13,622 nucleotides of DNA from DASPUH01 sp035622975 (GCA_035622975.1 DASPUH010000042.1:1-13622); one strand, 5' to 3'. Numbered from the stretch's first letter, positions 6,837-13,622 are shown. The notes: generated by a model not told the origin, from the letters alone. Made by a program: numbers and translations.

Positions 6837-7943
6837 GTGGACCCGATGCGGGCGGATGCCCGGTCGGCGACCGATGTGGCCCAGCTGCTCGCCGCCCAGG
6901 CACCGAGCGGCGCGATCTACGCTGCTCACACGACGCCGCACTACCGCCTCTGCTGGATCCGGGACGCCGCCTTCTGTGCCGTGGCTCTCGGGACCGCCGG
7001 CGAGGCGACGGCCGCATGGCGCTTCCACGCGTGGATGGCGGATGTCATCCTGGCTCAGGCGCCGCGCCTGGAGCGGGCCGTCGTGGCCGCGCACCGCGGC
7101 CGGCCAGCCGCCCGGGAGGATCATCTCGCCTGCCGTTTCGAGGCGGACGGGCGTCCCGGACCAGCTGACTGGTTGTCCGACCAGCTCGACGGCCCCGGGA
7201 TCTGGCTGTGGTCGCTCGTCAGGCTGGCGGATCGCCGCCCGCTCGAGGGCGACATCGCCCGGGCGGCCGAACTGGCGGCGCGCTACCTGGCCGCGAGGTG
7301 GGCGGAACCCACGGCGGACGCATGGGAGGAGCATCCAGACGCCCGGGCCACCAGCACGCTCGGGGCAGTCGTCGCCGGGCTGCACGCGGCCGAGGCGCTG
7401 GGCCTGTTGCAGGCCGACGATCGGGTCGCGCTTCGGGCGGCGTCACGGCATCTCCACCACCTCGGCGACGACGTGATCGGTCTGCCCAAGTCCGATCGCG
7501 TCGCCGGTCCCGATGCGAGCCTGCTGTGGCTAGGCCCGTTGTACGGGCTGTTCGCCCCCGACGACCCGCGCTGGATCGCGACGGTCAAGCAGGTCGAAGG
7601 CGCCCTGGAGGCGCCGCATGGCGGCGTCTACCGCTACCCGGCCGACACGTTCTATGGTGGCGGGGAGTGGCCGATCCTGGCGGCCTCGCTGGCCCTGGCG
7701 CGAATCGACCGTGGCGAGGACAGAGATGCCGTGCGGGCACGACGCGCGCTGGCCTGGATCGAGGCCCAGGCGGACCCGTCGGGCTCGCTGCCGGAGCAGG
7801 TCACCTGCCATCCGCTCCATCCCGAAGCTGTCGCCCGCTGGCGCCAGGACTGGGGGCCGCCGGCCCGTCCTCTCGCCTGGTCGCACGCCATGGCCCTGTT
7901 GCTCCGGCGTGCGCTCGTCGCGGGGACGCCTGAGGGCCGATAG
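6837..7943 (+). CDS. GH15 glucoamylase-like hydrolase, cytoplasmic
   Basis: This 368-residue protein matches the (alpha/alpha)6 catalytic domain of GH15, which releases glucose from non-reducing ends of alpha-glucans or isomalto-oligosaccharides. Motifs in order are YRLCWIRDAAF (residues 36-46, substrate-binding WIRD), AWEEHPDARATSTLG with the presumed acid in WEE (163-165), YGGGEWPILAASLA, SLPEQV with the presumed base Glu320, and RPLAWSHAMALLL. It lacks the N-terminal beta-sandwich of many bacterial family members and has no signal peptide, so it should act on imported sugars. The GTG at 6837 has GGGAG 6 bases upstream; the ATG at 6846 is a close alternative with GGGGGTGG 5 bases upstream. 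Bond preference (alpha-1,4 or alpha-1,6) is not readable. Confidence 0.85.
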   Translation: MDPMRADARSATDVAQLLAAQAPSGAIYAAHTTPHYRLCWIRDAAFCAVALGTAGEATAAWRFHAWMADVILAQAPRLERAVVAAHRGRPAAREDHLACRFEADGRPGPADWLSDQLDGPGIWLWSLVRLADRRPLEGDIARAAELAARYLAARWAEPTADAWEEHPDARATSTLGAVVAGLHAAEALGLLQADDRVALRAASRHLHHLGDDVIGLPKSDRVAGPDASLLWLGPLYGLFAPDDPRWIATVKQVEGALEAPHGGVYRYPADTFYGGGEWPILAASLALARIDRGEDRDAVRARRALAWIEAQADPSGSLPEQVTCHPLHPEAVARWRQDWGPPARPLAWSHAMALLLRRALVAGTPEGR

Positions 7944-7968
7944 GGGGAGCTCAGCTGCGCTCGCCCGA

Positions 7969-7986
7969 CGGCACCGCGCGGTGCCG
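7969..7986 (+). terminator. Perfect 18-bp palindrome after the sugar operon, possible terminator
   Basis: CGGCACCGCGCGGTGCCG is perfectly self-complementary: a 7-bp stem around GCGC. It begins 25 bases after the GH15 stop. No T-run follows, so it may be a GC-rich terminator, an mRNA end protector or a protein-binding site. Confidence 0.5.
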
Positions 7987-8116
7987 CCACCGTCACCGTC
8001 GCGCGGCGAGAGCCCCAGCCCGTCCGGCCGGCGGCTCGCTCGGCCCGCCCCCGGCGCCGCCGGACGGATCGATCAGCCGGTGCGAGTTGTTGCGCCAGTC
8101 GGCGGCCGACAGGATC

Positions 8117-8395
8117 ATGACCGCACCCGTGTTGCTGGCACCGTTCCCCAACCAGTGCACGATCATCCCGCGCGTGTCGCCAGTGACGGTGGACGGGATC
8201 GGCTACCACCAGGTCGTGCTGACGATCGACTCGACCGGGCAGCGCCATCCAGGTGACGTGGCGTTCGGGGCCAAGGACGGCTACGGCGTCGGGGCCACGG
8301 CCCACACGACGGGCGTGTCCGGGGCGACGCAGCAGGCCGCTCTGCAAGCGCAGCTCCAGCGCTTGGTGGACGCCGTCCTCGCCGGGCTGCCGTAG
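8117..8395 (+). CDS. Small hypothetical protein
   Basis: I do not recognise this gene. From ATG 8117 it encodes 92 residues (MTAPVLLAPFPNQCTIIPRV...) with a Gly/Thr-rich middle (GDVAFGAKDGYGVGATAHTT) and an amphipathic C-terminal helix (QQAALQAQLQRLVDAVLAG). Third codon positions are strongly G or C, as in the neighbours, which supports real coding. The start is unsure: AGGA sits only 2 bases before the ATG, TTG at 8087 lacks a ribosome site, and the frame is open far upstream without a better start. It could be the 3' end of a decayed longer gene. No signal peptide or clear membrane segment is seen. It may be a separate unit between the sugar operon and the M23 gene. Confidence 0.5.
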   Translation: MTAPVLLAPFPNQCTIIPRVSPVTVDGIGYHQVVLTIDSTGQRHPGDVAFGAKDGYGVGATAHTTGVSGATQQAALQAQLQRLVDAVLAGLP

Positions 8396-8495
8396 CCCGC
8401 GCGGGCGTCCCTCTGCCAGAGCATGCTAGGGTACGAGATATCGACTGAGGCACATCGCCGGCCGCACCCGCTGGCCATCGGAGAGGAGGGACGTA

Positions 8496-9719
8496 TTGGC
8501 GCTGGGTCGTCGCGCGCGGCCCCCGCGTCACCGCGTCTGCGTGATGGCGCGCCCGATGGGACGGTCCCGCCGGCGCGTGGAGGATGTACGCCGGACCCTT
8601 GACGCCCGCCTGCTGACCGACCGGCGCTTGCCCGTCGTGCTGGTCGCGGCGGCCCTGCTGCTGACGACCACGGTGCTGCTGCCCCATGCGGTCGCGCACA
8701 GCTCGGGCTCGGCGGCTGGCGGCCCGTTCATCGCCACGATCCATGGCCCCGAGCTCGGCGCATCGGATGAACCGGTCTCTATCGCGCCGCCGGCTCCCGT
8801 TGCCGCGGCCGAACGTCTGGCGGACGAGCAGGCCAGCAGCGGCCCGTACGGCGCCGACGCGACCCTCATCGCCCTCGACTCGCCCGCGATCACGGTCCAG
8901 CCCGTGGCGGTCACCCGCTACACGGTCCGCGCCGGCGACACGCTGACCGGCATCGCCGCCCGGTTCGGCCTGAGCATGATGAGCATCTGGTGGTCGAACG
9001 CGCTGGCCTCCAAGGACCAGCTGCGGGTGGGCCAGGTGCTGGTGATCCCGCCTGTCGATGGAGTCTTCTACACGGCCGCCGCCGGTGACACGGTCCCGGC
9101 CGTGGCCGCCCGCTACCACGCCGATCCGGCCGCCATGCGCTCGTACAACGACCTGACGACCGATGAGCTGACCCTGGGTCAGCAGATCATGATCCCCAAC
9201 GGCGTCGGCGCGGCCATCGCGGTCACGGCCACGCCGGCCACGACCCGCTCCAGCCCGCGACCAGTCGTCACGTCGAGCGGGTCGGGTCGCCCCGCGCCGG
9301 GATTCGCGCCGCTCCTGTGGCCCGTCGCCGGGGGCTACATCAGCCAGGGCTACGGCTGCACCGGTTTCCCCTATGAGCCGGCGATGTTCGGGTGCGCCCA
9401 CTTCCACGCCGGGATCGACATCGCCGCGCCCGCCGGCACGCGGGTCATGGCGGCAGCCGCCGGCACGGTCACCTTCGCCGGCTGGCGCAACAACGATGGC
9501 GGATACCAGGTCGAGGTCAGCAACGGCGGTGGCTTCAACACCGGCTACTACCACCTGTCGGCGATCCTCGTCCATGTGGGCCAGAGGCTGGCTCGCGGCC
9601 AGCTCCTCGGGCGGGTCGGCTCGACGGGCCATTCGACCGGTCCCCACCTCTACTTCGTGGTGTGGATCGGGCCCATCTGGAACGGTGGTCGTCCGGTGAA
9701 TCCGCTCGACTACTTCTAG
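8496..9719 (+). CDS. Membrane-anchored double-LysM / M23 peptidase-like protein
   Basis: This 407-residue envelope protein has an Arg-rich cytoplasmic N-terminus, one membrane segment (about 45-63), a spacer, two LysM peptidoglycan-binding modules (about 142-185, YTVRAGDTLTGIAARFG, and 191-234) and a Ser/Pro/Thr linker. A C-terminal M23 (lysostaphin-like) domain spans about 275-403. Its HxxxD metal motif is present (His304, Asp308), as are YYHLS (His353) and His384. However, the usual HxH motif reads HLY (384-386), so the expected third zinc ligand is Tyr386. Cys288 and Cys300 flank a loop before HFHAGID and may form a disulfide. TTG at 8496 is the start: GAGGAGGG ends 5 bases upstream. It may cut peptidoglycan weakly, or act as a non-catalytic scaffold or activator. 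Confidence 0.88.
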   Translation: MALGRRARPPRHRVCVMARPMGRSRRRVEDVRRTLDARLLTDRRLPVVLVAAALLLTTTVLLPHAVAHSSGSAAGGPFIATIHGPELGASDEPVSIAPPAPVAAAERLADEQASSGPYGADATLIALDSPAITVQPVAVTRYTVRAGDTLTGIAARFGLSMMSIWWSNALASKDQLRVGQVLVIPPVDGVFYTAAAGDTVPAVAARYHADPAAMRSYNDLTTDELTLGQQIMIPNGVGAAIAVTATPATTRSSPRPVVTSSGSGRPAPGFAPLLWPVAGGYISQGYGCTGFPYEPAMFGCAHFHAGIDIAAPAGTRVMAAAAGTVTFAGWRNNDGGYQVEVSNGGGFNTGYYHLSAILVHVGQRLARGQLLGRVGSTGHSTGPHLYFVVWIGPIWNGGRPVNPLDYF

Positions 9720-9803
9720 GACCCCAACCACCTCCCCGCCTGCATCGCGGACAGGTTGAGAATCGGAGTAGCCTTCCCGGCGCGAGGGCCGCCGCCGATC
9801 GAT

Positions 9804-9823
9804 GCCGCATCGGCGGATGCGGC
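9804..9823 (+). promoter_or_regulatory. Hairpin before the small lipoprotein gene
   Basis: GCCGCATC (9804-9811) and GATGCGGC (9816-9823) form an 8-bp perfect stem with a GGCG loop. It lies 84 bases after the M23 gene stop and 30 before the lipoprotein start, so it may be a terminator for the former or a leader structure for the latter. No T-run follows. Confidence 0.45.
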
Positions 9824-9853
9824 GAGCGGCCGACGCGGATGGAGGCGTGGCCC

Positions 9854-10417
9854 GTGTCCCGCAGCACCTCGCGCTGGCTGGTGCCAGCCGCCCTTGTCCT
9901 GAGTGCCGTACTCGCGGCCTGCGGCAGTACGAGCAGCGCACCGACCGCGGCCAGCACGGCTGCTGGTGCGACAGCCGCCCCGGCGGCGAGCGCCGCACCC
10001 GTCGCCACGCCGGCGACGACCACCGCCGCGACGACCTGCCCGACCGCCGCCACGGTCGATGCCGCCCTGGGGACGACGCTGCCGGCACCGGTCGGCATCA
10101 CGACGGGCAGCACGGCGCTGCCGGCCGGCGCCACCGGGGTCGCCTGCGAGTATCACGCGAGCGCCTACAACGTAATCATCGAGCTGATCACGAACATCGA
10201 TCCCTCGTCCATCACGAACTTCACCAAGAATTTCCCCACCACGCCCACCGCGGTGTCGGGGGTCGGCGACCAGGCGTTCACCTTCTCAACGACGCTGGGC
10301 CCGGGGGTAAATGAAGGCGTCGTCGCGACCAAGGGACGCTCGCTGGTGTCGATCGGCGCAACCTACACCCCGGCGACGCTGGCGCAGGTCGAGGCGCTGG
10401 TCAACAGCCTCCTCTAG
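9854..10417 (+). CDS. Small lipoprotein, DUF3558-like
   Basis: This 187-residue secreted lipoprotein has a signal peptide with lipobox LAAC (Cys23), then an Ala/Thr linker to about residue 58 and a small globular domain. Two domain cysteines occur, in TTCPTAATVDAALG and VACEYHAS; they may pair. The pattern Cys, LG, later C-E-Y, then VSGVGDQAFTF and a final ALVNSLL resembles the DUF3558/mycobacterial small-lipoprotein group, whose role is unknown. GTG at 9854 is chosen because GGAGG lies 8 bases upstream; the in-frame ATG at 9839 overlaps that motif. The gene stands alone between the M23 gene and a membrane protein. The family link is by pattern only. Confidence 0.75.
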   Translation: MSRSTSRWLVPAALVLSAVLAACGSTSSAPTAASTAAGATAAPAASAAPVATPATTTAATTCPTAATVDAALGTTLPAPVGITTGSTALPAGATGVACEYHASAYNVIIELITNIDPSSITNFTKNFPTTPTAVSGVGDQAFTFSTTLGPGVNEGVVATKGRSLVSIGATYTPATLAQVEALVNSLL

Positions 10418-10711
10418 GGCGCTTCATCGTCGGCCGCGGCGCCGGGCAGCTTCAGCGGTGACTTCAGTGACCGGATCGTCTCTTAGGAAACGCGCCGCCG
10501 CTGGCCGACCTGGCCCACGTCGCGGCCGCCTGGAACTGCTGAGCGCGGACGCGCGCCGCAGGCGAGTTCCGCTCATCGGCGCATGCGAGGCAGGTCCTGA
10601 TCCTCGAGAGCTCGGCCGAGCGGGATCGCCGCGGACCCGTTCTAGGATGTGCGGCGGCCCGGCGTTACATCTCCCCCGCTGACGGAGTCTTCGGGATGGC
10701 GTGGTAAGTCG
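10418..10711. other. 294-bp gap without a supported gene
   Basis: The stretch between the lipoprotein and the next membrane-protein gene shows no convincing coding frame, RNA gene or T-run terminator. TAGGAT at 10643-10648 could be a -10 element for the downstream gene, but no -35 stands at a proper distance. Confidence 0.4.
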
Positions 10712-11209
10712 ATGGATCCTGAGCAGTGGACCAACTTCTTCATGCTGGTCGGCACTGGCTCTGCCGCGCTGGCGGGGCTGGTGTTCGTGGCCATCACCAT
10801 CAATCTGCGGGGCGTCGCCGAAGACGCCACGCACCGGTACCGCGCCATCAACATGCTGACCGGCTTCAGCTCCGCCTTCATCCTCAGCGCGCTGGCCCTG
10901 ATGGGCCAGCAGACACCGGAGGCAGTGGGGATCGAGTGGTTGATCGTGGCGTTGCCGGCGACGGCGATCAACACGAACGGCTACATCCAGGCCTTCCGGC
11001 TGCGTGGCAGCAGCCGGTATGCCCTCAGCCCATTTCGCATCGTCGGCGGCACCGCCTGCTACCTGGGCCAGGTCGTCGGTTCGTTGCTGTTGGTTCTTGA
11101 CGTCGGATGGGGCATCAACGTCGCAGCTATCGCGCTGGTCGCGAACTTCTACTTCCTGATCTCCGGCTCGTGGCTGTTGATCGTCGGCACGCTCCCTCGG
11201 CCCGACTGA
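10712..11209 (+). CDS. Uncharacterised multi-pass membrane protein
   Basis: I do not recognise a named family. The 165-residue product is almost wholly hydrophobic, with about five likely membrane segments (11-31, 46-64, 74-92, 108-130, 134-159). The opening MDPEQWTNFFMLVGTGSAALAGLVFVAITINL is of a kind I recall from unnamed actinobacterial and chloroflexotal membrane proteins. Conserved-looking polar residues flank the first segment. ATG 10712 is chosen because it begins the hydrophobic pattern; its ribosome site (GGTAAG) is weak, and the frame extends up to 10649 without a better start. It has no operon partner: the neighbours lie 294 and 112 bp away. Confidence 0.7.
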   Translation: MDPEQWTNFFMLVGTGSAALAGLVFVAITINLRGVAEDATHRYRAINMLTGFSSAFILSALALMGQQTPEAVGIEWLIVALPATAINTNGYIQAFRLRGSSRYALSPFRIVGGTACYLGQVVGSLLLVLDVGWGINVAAIALVANFYFLISGSWLLIVGTLPRPD

Positions 11210-11321
11210 CAAGGGGGGATCGACAGGCCGAGTCAGCACACCCACGCGGGTCGCAACGGGCTACGCTCGCGACCAGGAGGCGCGGGGTTCCGGCATCGTC
11301 GCAGCGCGGAGGTGGGAACCG

Positions 11322-11579
11322 ATGGCCATGACCGATCCCTGGAGCCGCTACGGCCGCTCGCTCGCCCACGCCATGGCGGAGGTCCTCGAGGAGGTCCCCG
11401 AGGCGCTGCGCCCCCACGTGCTCGAGACGGCGGACTACTGGCTGAGCGTGGGCCTCGTGCTCGGGCTCGAACGACCGCACCAGGCCCGGGCGCTGCTGGC
11501 GATCATCGAGTCCGACGACCTCGAACGGGCGGCCCTCGCCGAGGATGGGGCCGGCTTCATCGCCGAGGCCCTCGCATGA
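11322..11579 (+). CDS. Small acidic helical protein, first of a coupled pair
   Basis: I do not recognise this gene. It encodes 85 residues, largely helical and acidic (EVLEEVPEALRPHVLETADYW, then SDDLERAALAEDGAGFIAEAL), with a central apolar stretch WLSVGLVLGLE (40-50). GGAGGTG at 11308-11314 lies 7 bases before the ATG, a strong ribosome site; a second ATG at 11328 is possible. Its stop overlaps the next start as ATGA (11576-11579), so the two are very likely translated together. The acidic partner and the basic protein that follows could bind each other, by inference from charge alone. Confidence 0.65.
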   Translation: MAMTDPWSRYGRSLAHAMAEVLEEVPEALRPHVLETADYWLSVGLVLGLERPHQARALLAIIESDDLERAALAEDGAGFIAEALA

Positions 11580-11746
11580 GGCGGCGCGGCTTCGTCTCCG
11601 ACATGTACCGCGCCGCCCGCCTGGCCAACGACGTGTCGGTGCTCGCCTCGGGCAACCCCCACCGCATCGCCCGCCGGGCGCGCAACAAGATCGTCGGCCG
11701 AGCCATGGCCCGCGCGGGCCTGTGGCGGTTGCTCTGGGGGCACTAG
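11576..11746 (+). CDS. Small basic protein, second of a coupled pair
   Basis: This 56-residue protein is strongly basic (MRRRGFVSDMYRAARLAND at the start; HRIARRARNKIVGRAMARAG later) and ends in the aromatic LWRLLWGH. Its ATG overlaps the preceding TGA (ATGA), with no ribosome site of its own, pointing to translational coupling. The RNK-GRAMARAG-WR-LW pattern resembles short unnamed proteins I recall from actinobacteria, but I cannot name a family. It could bind nucleic acid, the membrane surface or its acidic neighbour. Codon use matches the surroundings, which favours a real gene despite the short length. Confidence 0.6.
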   Translation: MRRRGFVSDMYRAARLANDVSVLASGNPHRIARRARNKIVGRAMARAGLWRLLWGH

Positions 11747-11758
11747 GCCACGTGGCCT
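11745..11758. repeat. Perfect 14-bp palindrome at the end of the small-gene pair
   Basis: AGGCCACGTGGCCT is fully self-complementary and overlaps the stop codon of the 56-residue gene. There is no loop, so a hairpin would be strained. A dimeric-regulator site or chance are alternatives. Confidence 0.4.
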
Positions 11759-11844
11759 TCCGTCAGGCTCATCGGGCCGACGCGGTGCTCCGGCGTCACG
11801 GCGCCAAGTAGGGCGTCGAACGCCGAGGCGGCCGAACCGGGAGC

Positions 11845-12030
11845 TCACCCGATCGTCGCCTCAGGCAGGTTGTGGGGAGCGGCGTCAAGCTCGCTCGAGC
11901 ATCGATGACTCAGGCCGCAGTTCGCGGCCACGTACCAGACGCCGGGTTTGGAGCCGTCCCAGTAGTACGCGCTGAGTCGGCGGTCGGCGAGGGTCGCATC
12001 ACACCGCGCGCACCGGTTGTGGCTGGCGCA
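11845..12030 (-). pseudogene. Possible remnant of a small Cys-motif protein, no start codon
   Basis: On the minus strand a frame ends at 11845-11847 with a protein-like run: CARCDATLADRRLSAYYWDG, then SKPGVWYVAANCGLSHRCSS. CxxC (codons at 12001-12012) and CGLSHRC could bind zinc. No ATG, GTG or TTG lies in frame near its beginning, and further upstream the frame overlaps the 5' end of the GT39-type gene and becomes Arg/Cys-rich nonsense. It may be a gene that lost its 5' end, one with a frameshift, or a chance frame. I cannot name a family. Confidence 0.35.
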
Positions 12031-12044
12031 GGGAGACGAGACAG

Positions 12045-13622
12045 ATGCTGAGCCGCAGCGGAGCCAGCCGCATCGCCCTCGTCGCGATCGCTGCCGGGGC
12101 CGCGTGGTTGGACTGGGTCGACATCGGAACGGTCGGGCTCGGCAACACCTACTACGCCACGGCCGTGCGCAGCATGCTGACCAGCCCGCATGCCCTCCTG
12201 TTCGCCTCATTCGATCCGGCCGGCTTTGTCAGCGTCGACAAGCCACCCCTCGGCCTGTGGCTGCAGGTCGCCAGCGCGGCCCTCTTCGGCTTCGCCGGGC
12301 CGGCCCTCATCCTGCCCTCGGCCATCGCCGGGGTCATCGCCGTCGCCCTCCTCGGCGTGGTCGTGCGCTGGGCGGATGGGTCGGCGGCGGGCCTTCTCGC
12401 CGCCGCCGCGCTCGCCGTCACGCCGGTGAGCGTGGTCGTGGCCCGGGACGACCTGCTCGACGGGCCGCTCGTGGCCGTCTGCATGGCGGCGGTGGTGGCG
12501 TGCTTCGTCGCGACGCGCACCGCGCGGCCCTGGCCGGTGCTCCTCGCCGCCATGTGCGTCGGCCTGGCGTTCAACATCAAGTTCCTCGACGCGTACCTCG
12601 TGGTGCCGCCGATCGTCCTGGCCTACCTTCTCGGGGCGCCGGGCAGCCGCCGGAGACGAGCGATCGTGCTCGCGGGATCGGGCCTGCTGCTGGTGGTCGT
12701 CTCGGGGGCGTGGATCGCCTTCGTCGACCTGACCCCGGCGGATCAGCGCCCGTACGTGGGGTCGACGCGGACCGACTCGGCCTTCGAGCTGGCGCTCGGC
12801 TACGACGGCCTCCAGCGACTGCTCGGACATCCGTCGACCGAACCGACCACGGTGCCGACGACCTCGATCACGGATCCTGCCGCGGGCACCTCCGCCACGC
12901 CCGACGAGACCAGCCTGGGTCCACCGGGGCCGCTTCGTCTGCTCGAACCCCAGCTCGGCGGTCAGGTCGGCTGGTTCGTGCCCCTCGCCCTCATCGGGCT
13001 GGCGTCCGGCGCCGCGTGCCTGCCCTGGGGGGCCTGGCGGCGGAGGCGCCGGCCGCCGCTCAGCCGTCACCAGACGGCGATCGTCCTGTTCGGCGGCTGG
13101 TTCATCACGGCGGCGGCCTTCTTCAGTGTGGCCGCCTTCTTCAGCCCGTACTACCTCGCCATCCTGGCTCCGCCGGTCGCGGCCCTCGCAGGCGATGGGG
13201 CCGTGGCGGCATGGCGGGCCTACGGGCGGGCGGGCCCGGGGGCGTGGCTGCTGCCGCTGGCGATCTTGACCAGCGGTCTCGAGGCCTGGGTCATCCTGGG
13301 CGGGGAGCCGGGGTGGCTGCCGTGGCTCGGCCCGCTGGCCGCGGGCACGGCGGCCTGTGCCGCCCTGGTCCTGGGGTACGCGCTCGTGGCCCGAACGTGG
13401 CGGGGTCGGCTGGCGCGGCGCGGGCGACTCGCGCTGGCCCTGGCGCTTTCGGTCGTGGTGAGCGGACCGCCGCTCCTCTGGACGATGGACTCGTTACGAG
13501 CGGCGAACGAGGGCAGCCACCCCCTTGCCGGGCCGAGTCGGACGGGCGCGTCGCCGGCGGCCGTGCCCACCCTGAGCCAGGCGCTGCTGCGCTATCTGGT
13601 CGCGCATCGTGGTGGGACGTCC
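12045..13622 (+). CDS. GT39/ArnT-type membrane glycosyltransferase, 3' end outside window
   Basis: The frame stays open from ATG 12045 to the right edge (526 codons). It matches the PMT/ArnT (GT39) superfamily, which moves a sugar from a polyprenyl-phosphate donor to a protein or lipid on the outer membrane face. Signatures are NTYYATAVRSM, FASFDPAGFVSVDKPPLGLW in the first loop, ARDDLLDGPL after it, and RPYVGSTRTDSAFELALGYDG in a large outer loop rich in Thr/Pro/Ser. Many hydrophobic segments alternate with Arg-rich cytoplasmic turns. GGGAGACGAG at 12031-12040 is the ribosome site. Relatives usually exceed 600 residues with a C-terminal soluble domain; LSQALLRYLVAHRGG looks like its beginning. 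The acceptor cannot be predicted. Confidence 0.88.
   Translation, partial: MLSRSGASRIALVAIAAGAAWLDWVDIGTVGLGNTYYATAVRSMLTSPHALLFASFDPAGFVSVDKPPLGLWLQVASAALFGFAGPALILPSAIAGVIAVALLGVVVRWADGSAAGLLAAAALAVTPVSVVVARDDLLDGPLVAVCMAAVVACFVATRTARPWPVLLAAMCVGLAFNIKFLDAYLVVPPIVLAYLLGAPGSRRRRAIVLAGSGLLLVVVSGAWIAFVDLTPADQRPYVGSTRTDSAFELALGYDGLQRLLGHPSTEPTTVPTTSITDPAAGTSATPDETSLGPPGPLRLLEPQLGGQVGWFVPLALIGLASGAACLPWGAWRRRRRPPLSRHQTAIVLFGGWFITAAAFFSVAAFFSPYYLAILAPPVAALAGDGAVAAWRAYGRAGPGAWLLPLAILTSGLEAWVILGGEPGWLPWLGPLAAGTAACAALVLGYALVARTWRGRLARRGRLALALALSVVVSGPPLLWTMDSLRAANEGSHPLAGPSRTGASPAAVPTLSQALLRYLVAHRGGTS

Noticed and set aside
8764..8784. Operator-like AACCGGT inside the M23 gene
   Set aside because: It is coding sequence and not palindromic beyond the short core; likely chance.
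9392..9853. An upstream extension of the lipoprotein frame into the M23 gene
   Set aside because: The signal peptide and GGAGG site place the start at 9854; the upstream part is Arg-rich shadow sequence.
8163..10088. A 641-codon open frame on the minus strand
   Set aside because: It is antisense to the LysM/M23 and lipoprotein genes, is Arg/Gly/Asp-rich with no domain pattern, and exists because high GC keeps antisense frames open.
11249..11274. GGTCGC/GCGACC inverted repeat with 14-base loop
   Set aside because: Only six pairs with a large loop and no conserved RNA features; not enough for a terminator or RNA gene.

Overview
The window is GC-rich, strongly GC3-biased bacterial chromosomal DNA with closely packed genes. 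No rRNA, tRNA, CRISPR array, insertion sequence or phage gene was seen. The gene types fit a Chloroflexota-like or, less likely, actinobacterial soil or aquatic bacterium: a LysM plus M23 envelope protein with a Cys-containing loop, Ala/Thr-linker lipoproteins, a GT39-type mannosyltransferase-like protein, and a MalEFG importer with GH57 and GH15 enzymes. This assignment is inference from gene style only.

Region 1 (1-7943) is a maltodextrin or alpha-glucan utilisation locus. A GH57 4-alpha-glucanotransferase/alpha-amylase (minus strand, cut by the left edge) diverges from a LacI-family regulator. The 173-bp gap between them carries three AAACCGGTTT-like palindromes and a good TTGACA-N17-TACCTT promoter for the regulator. 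Downstream on the plus strand lie a MalE-like lipoprotein, two MalF/MalG-like permeases and a cytoplasmic GH15 glucoamylase-like enzyme. A fourth, weaker palindrome sits just before the binding-protein gene. The likely logic is import of malto-oligosaccharides, cytoplasmic trimming to glucose by GH15 and chain rearrangement by GH57, all under the local LacI repressor. No ATPase gene is present, so a shared ATPase encoded elsewhere must power the importer. A 16-bp hairpin and an 8-codon mini-ORF lie between the binding protein and the first permease.

Region 2 (7944-10417) has a perfect 18-bp palindrome (possible terminator), a small hypothetical protein, a membrane-anchored double-LysM/M23 protein in which the second His of the HxH motif is Tyr, and a small DUF3558-like lipoprotein.

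Region 3 (10418-11746) has an uncharacterised ~165-residue multi-pass membrane protein and a two-gene unit (85 and 56 residues) joined by an ATGA overlap.

Region 4 (11747-13622) has a minus-strand coding remnant with a Cys pattern and no start codon, then a large GT39/ArnT-type membrane glycosyltransferase that runs off the right edge.

I found no convincing new defence system or mobile system. The points most worth a second look are the operator layout, the intergenic hairpin with its mini-ORF, the altered M23 site, and the small unassigned genes.
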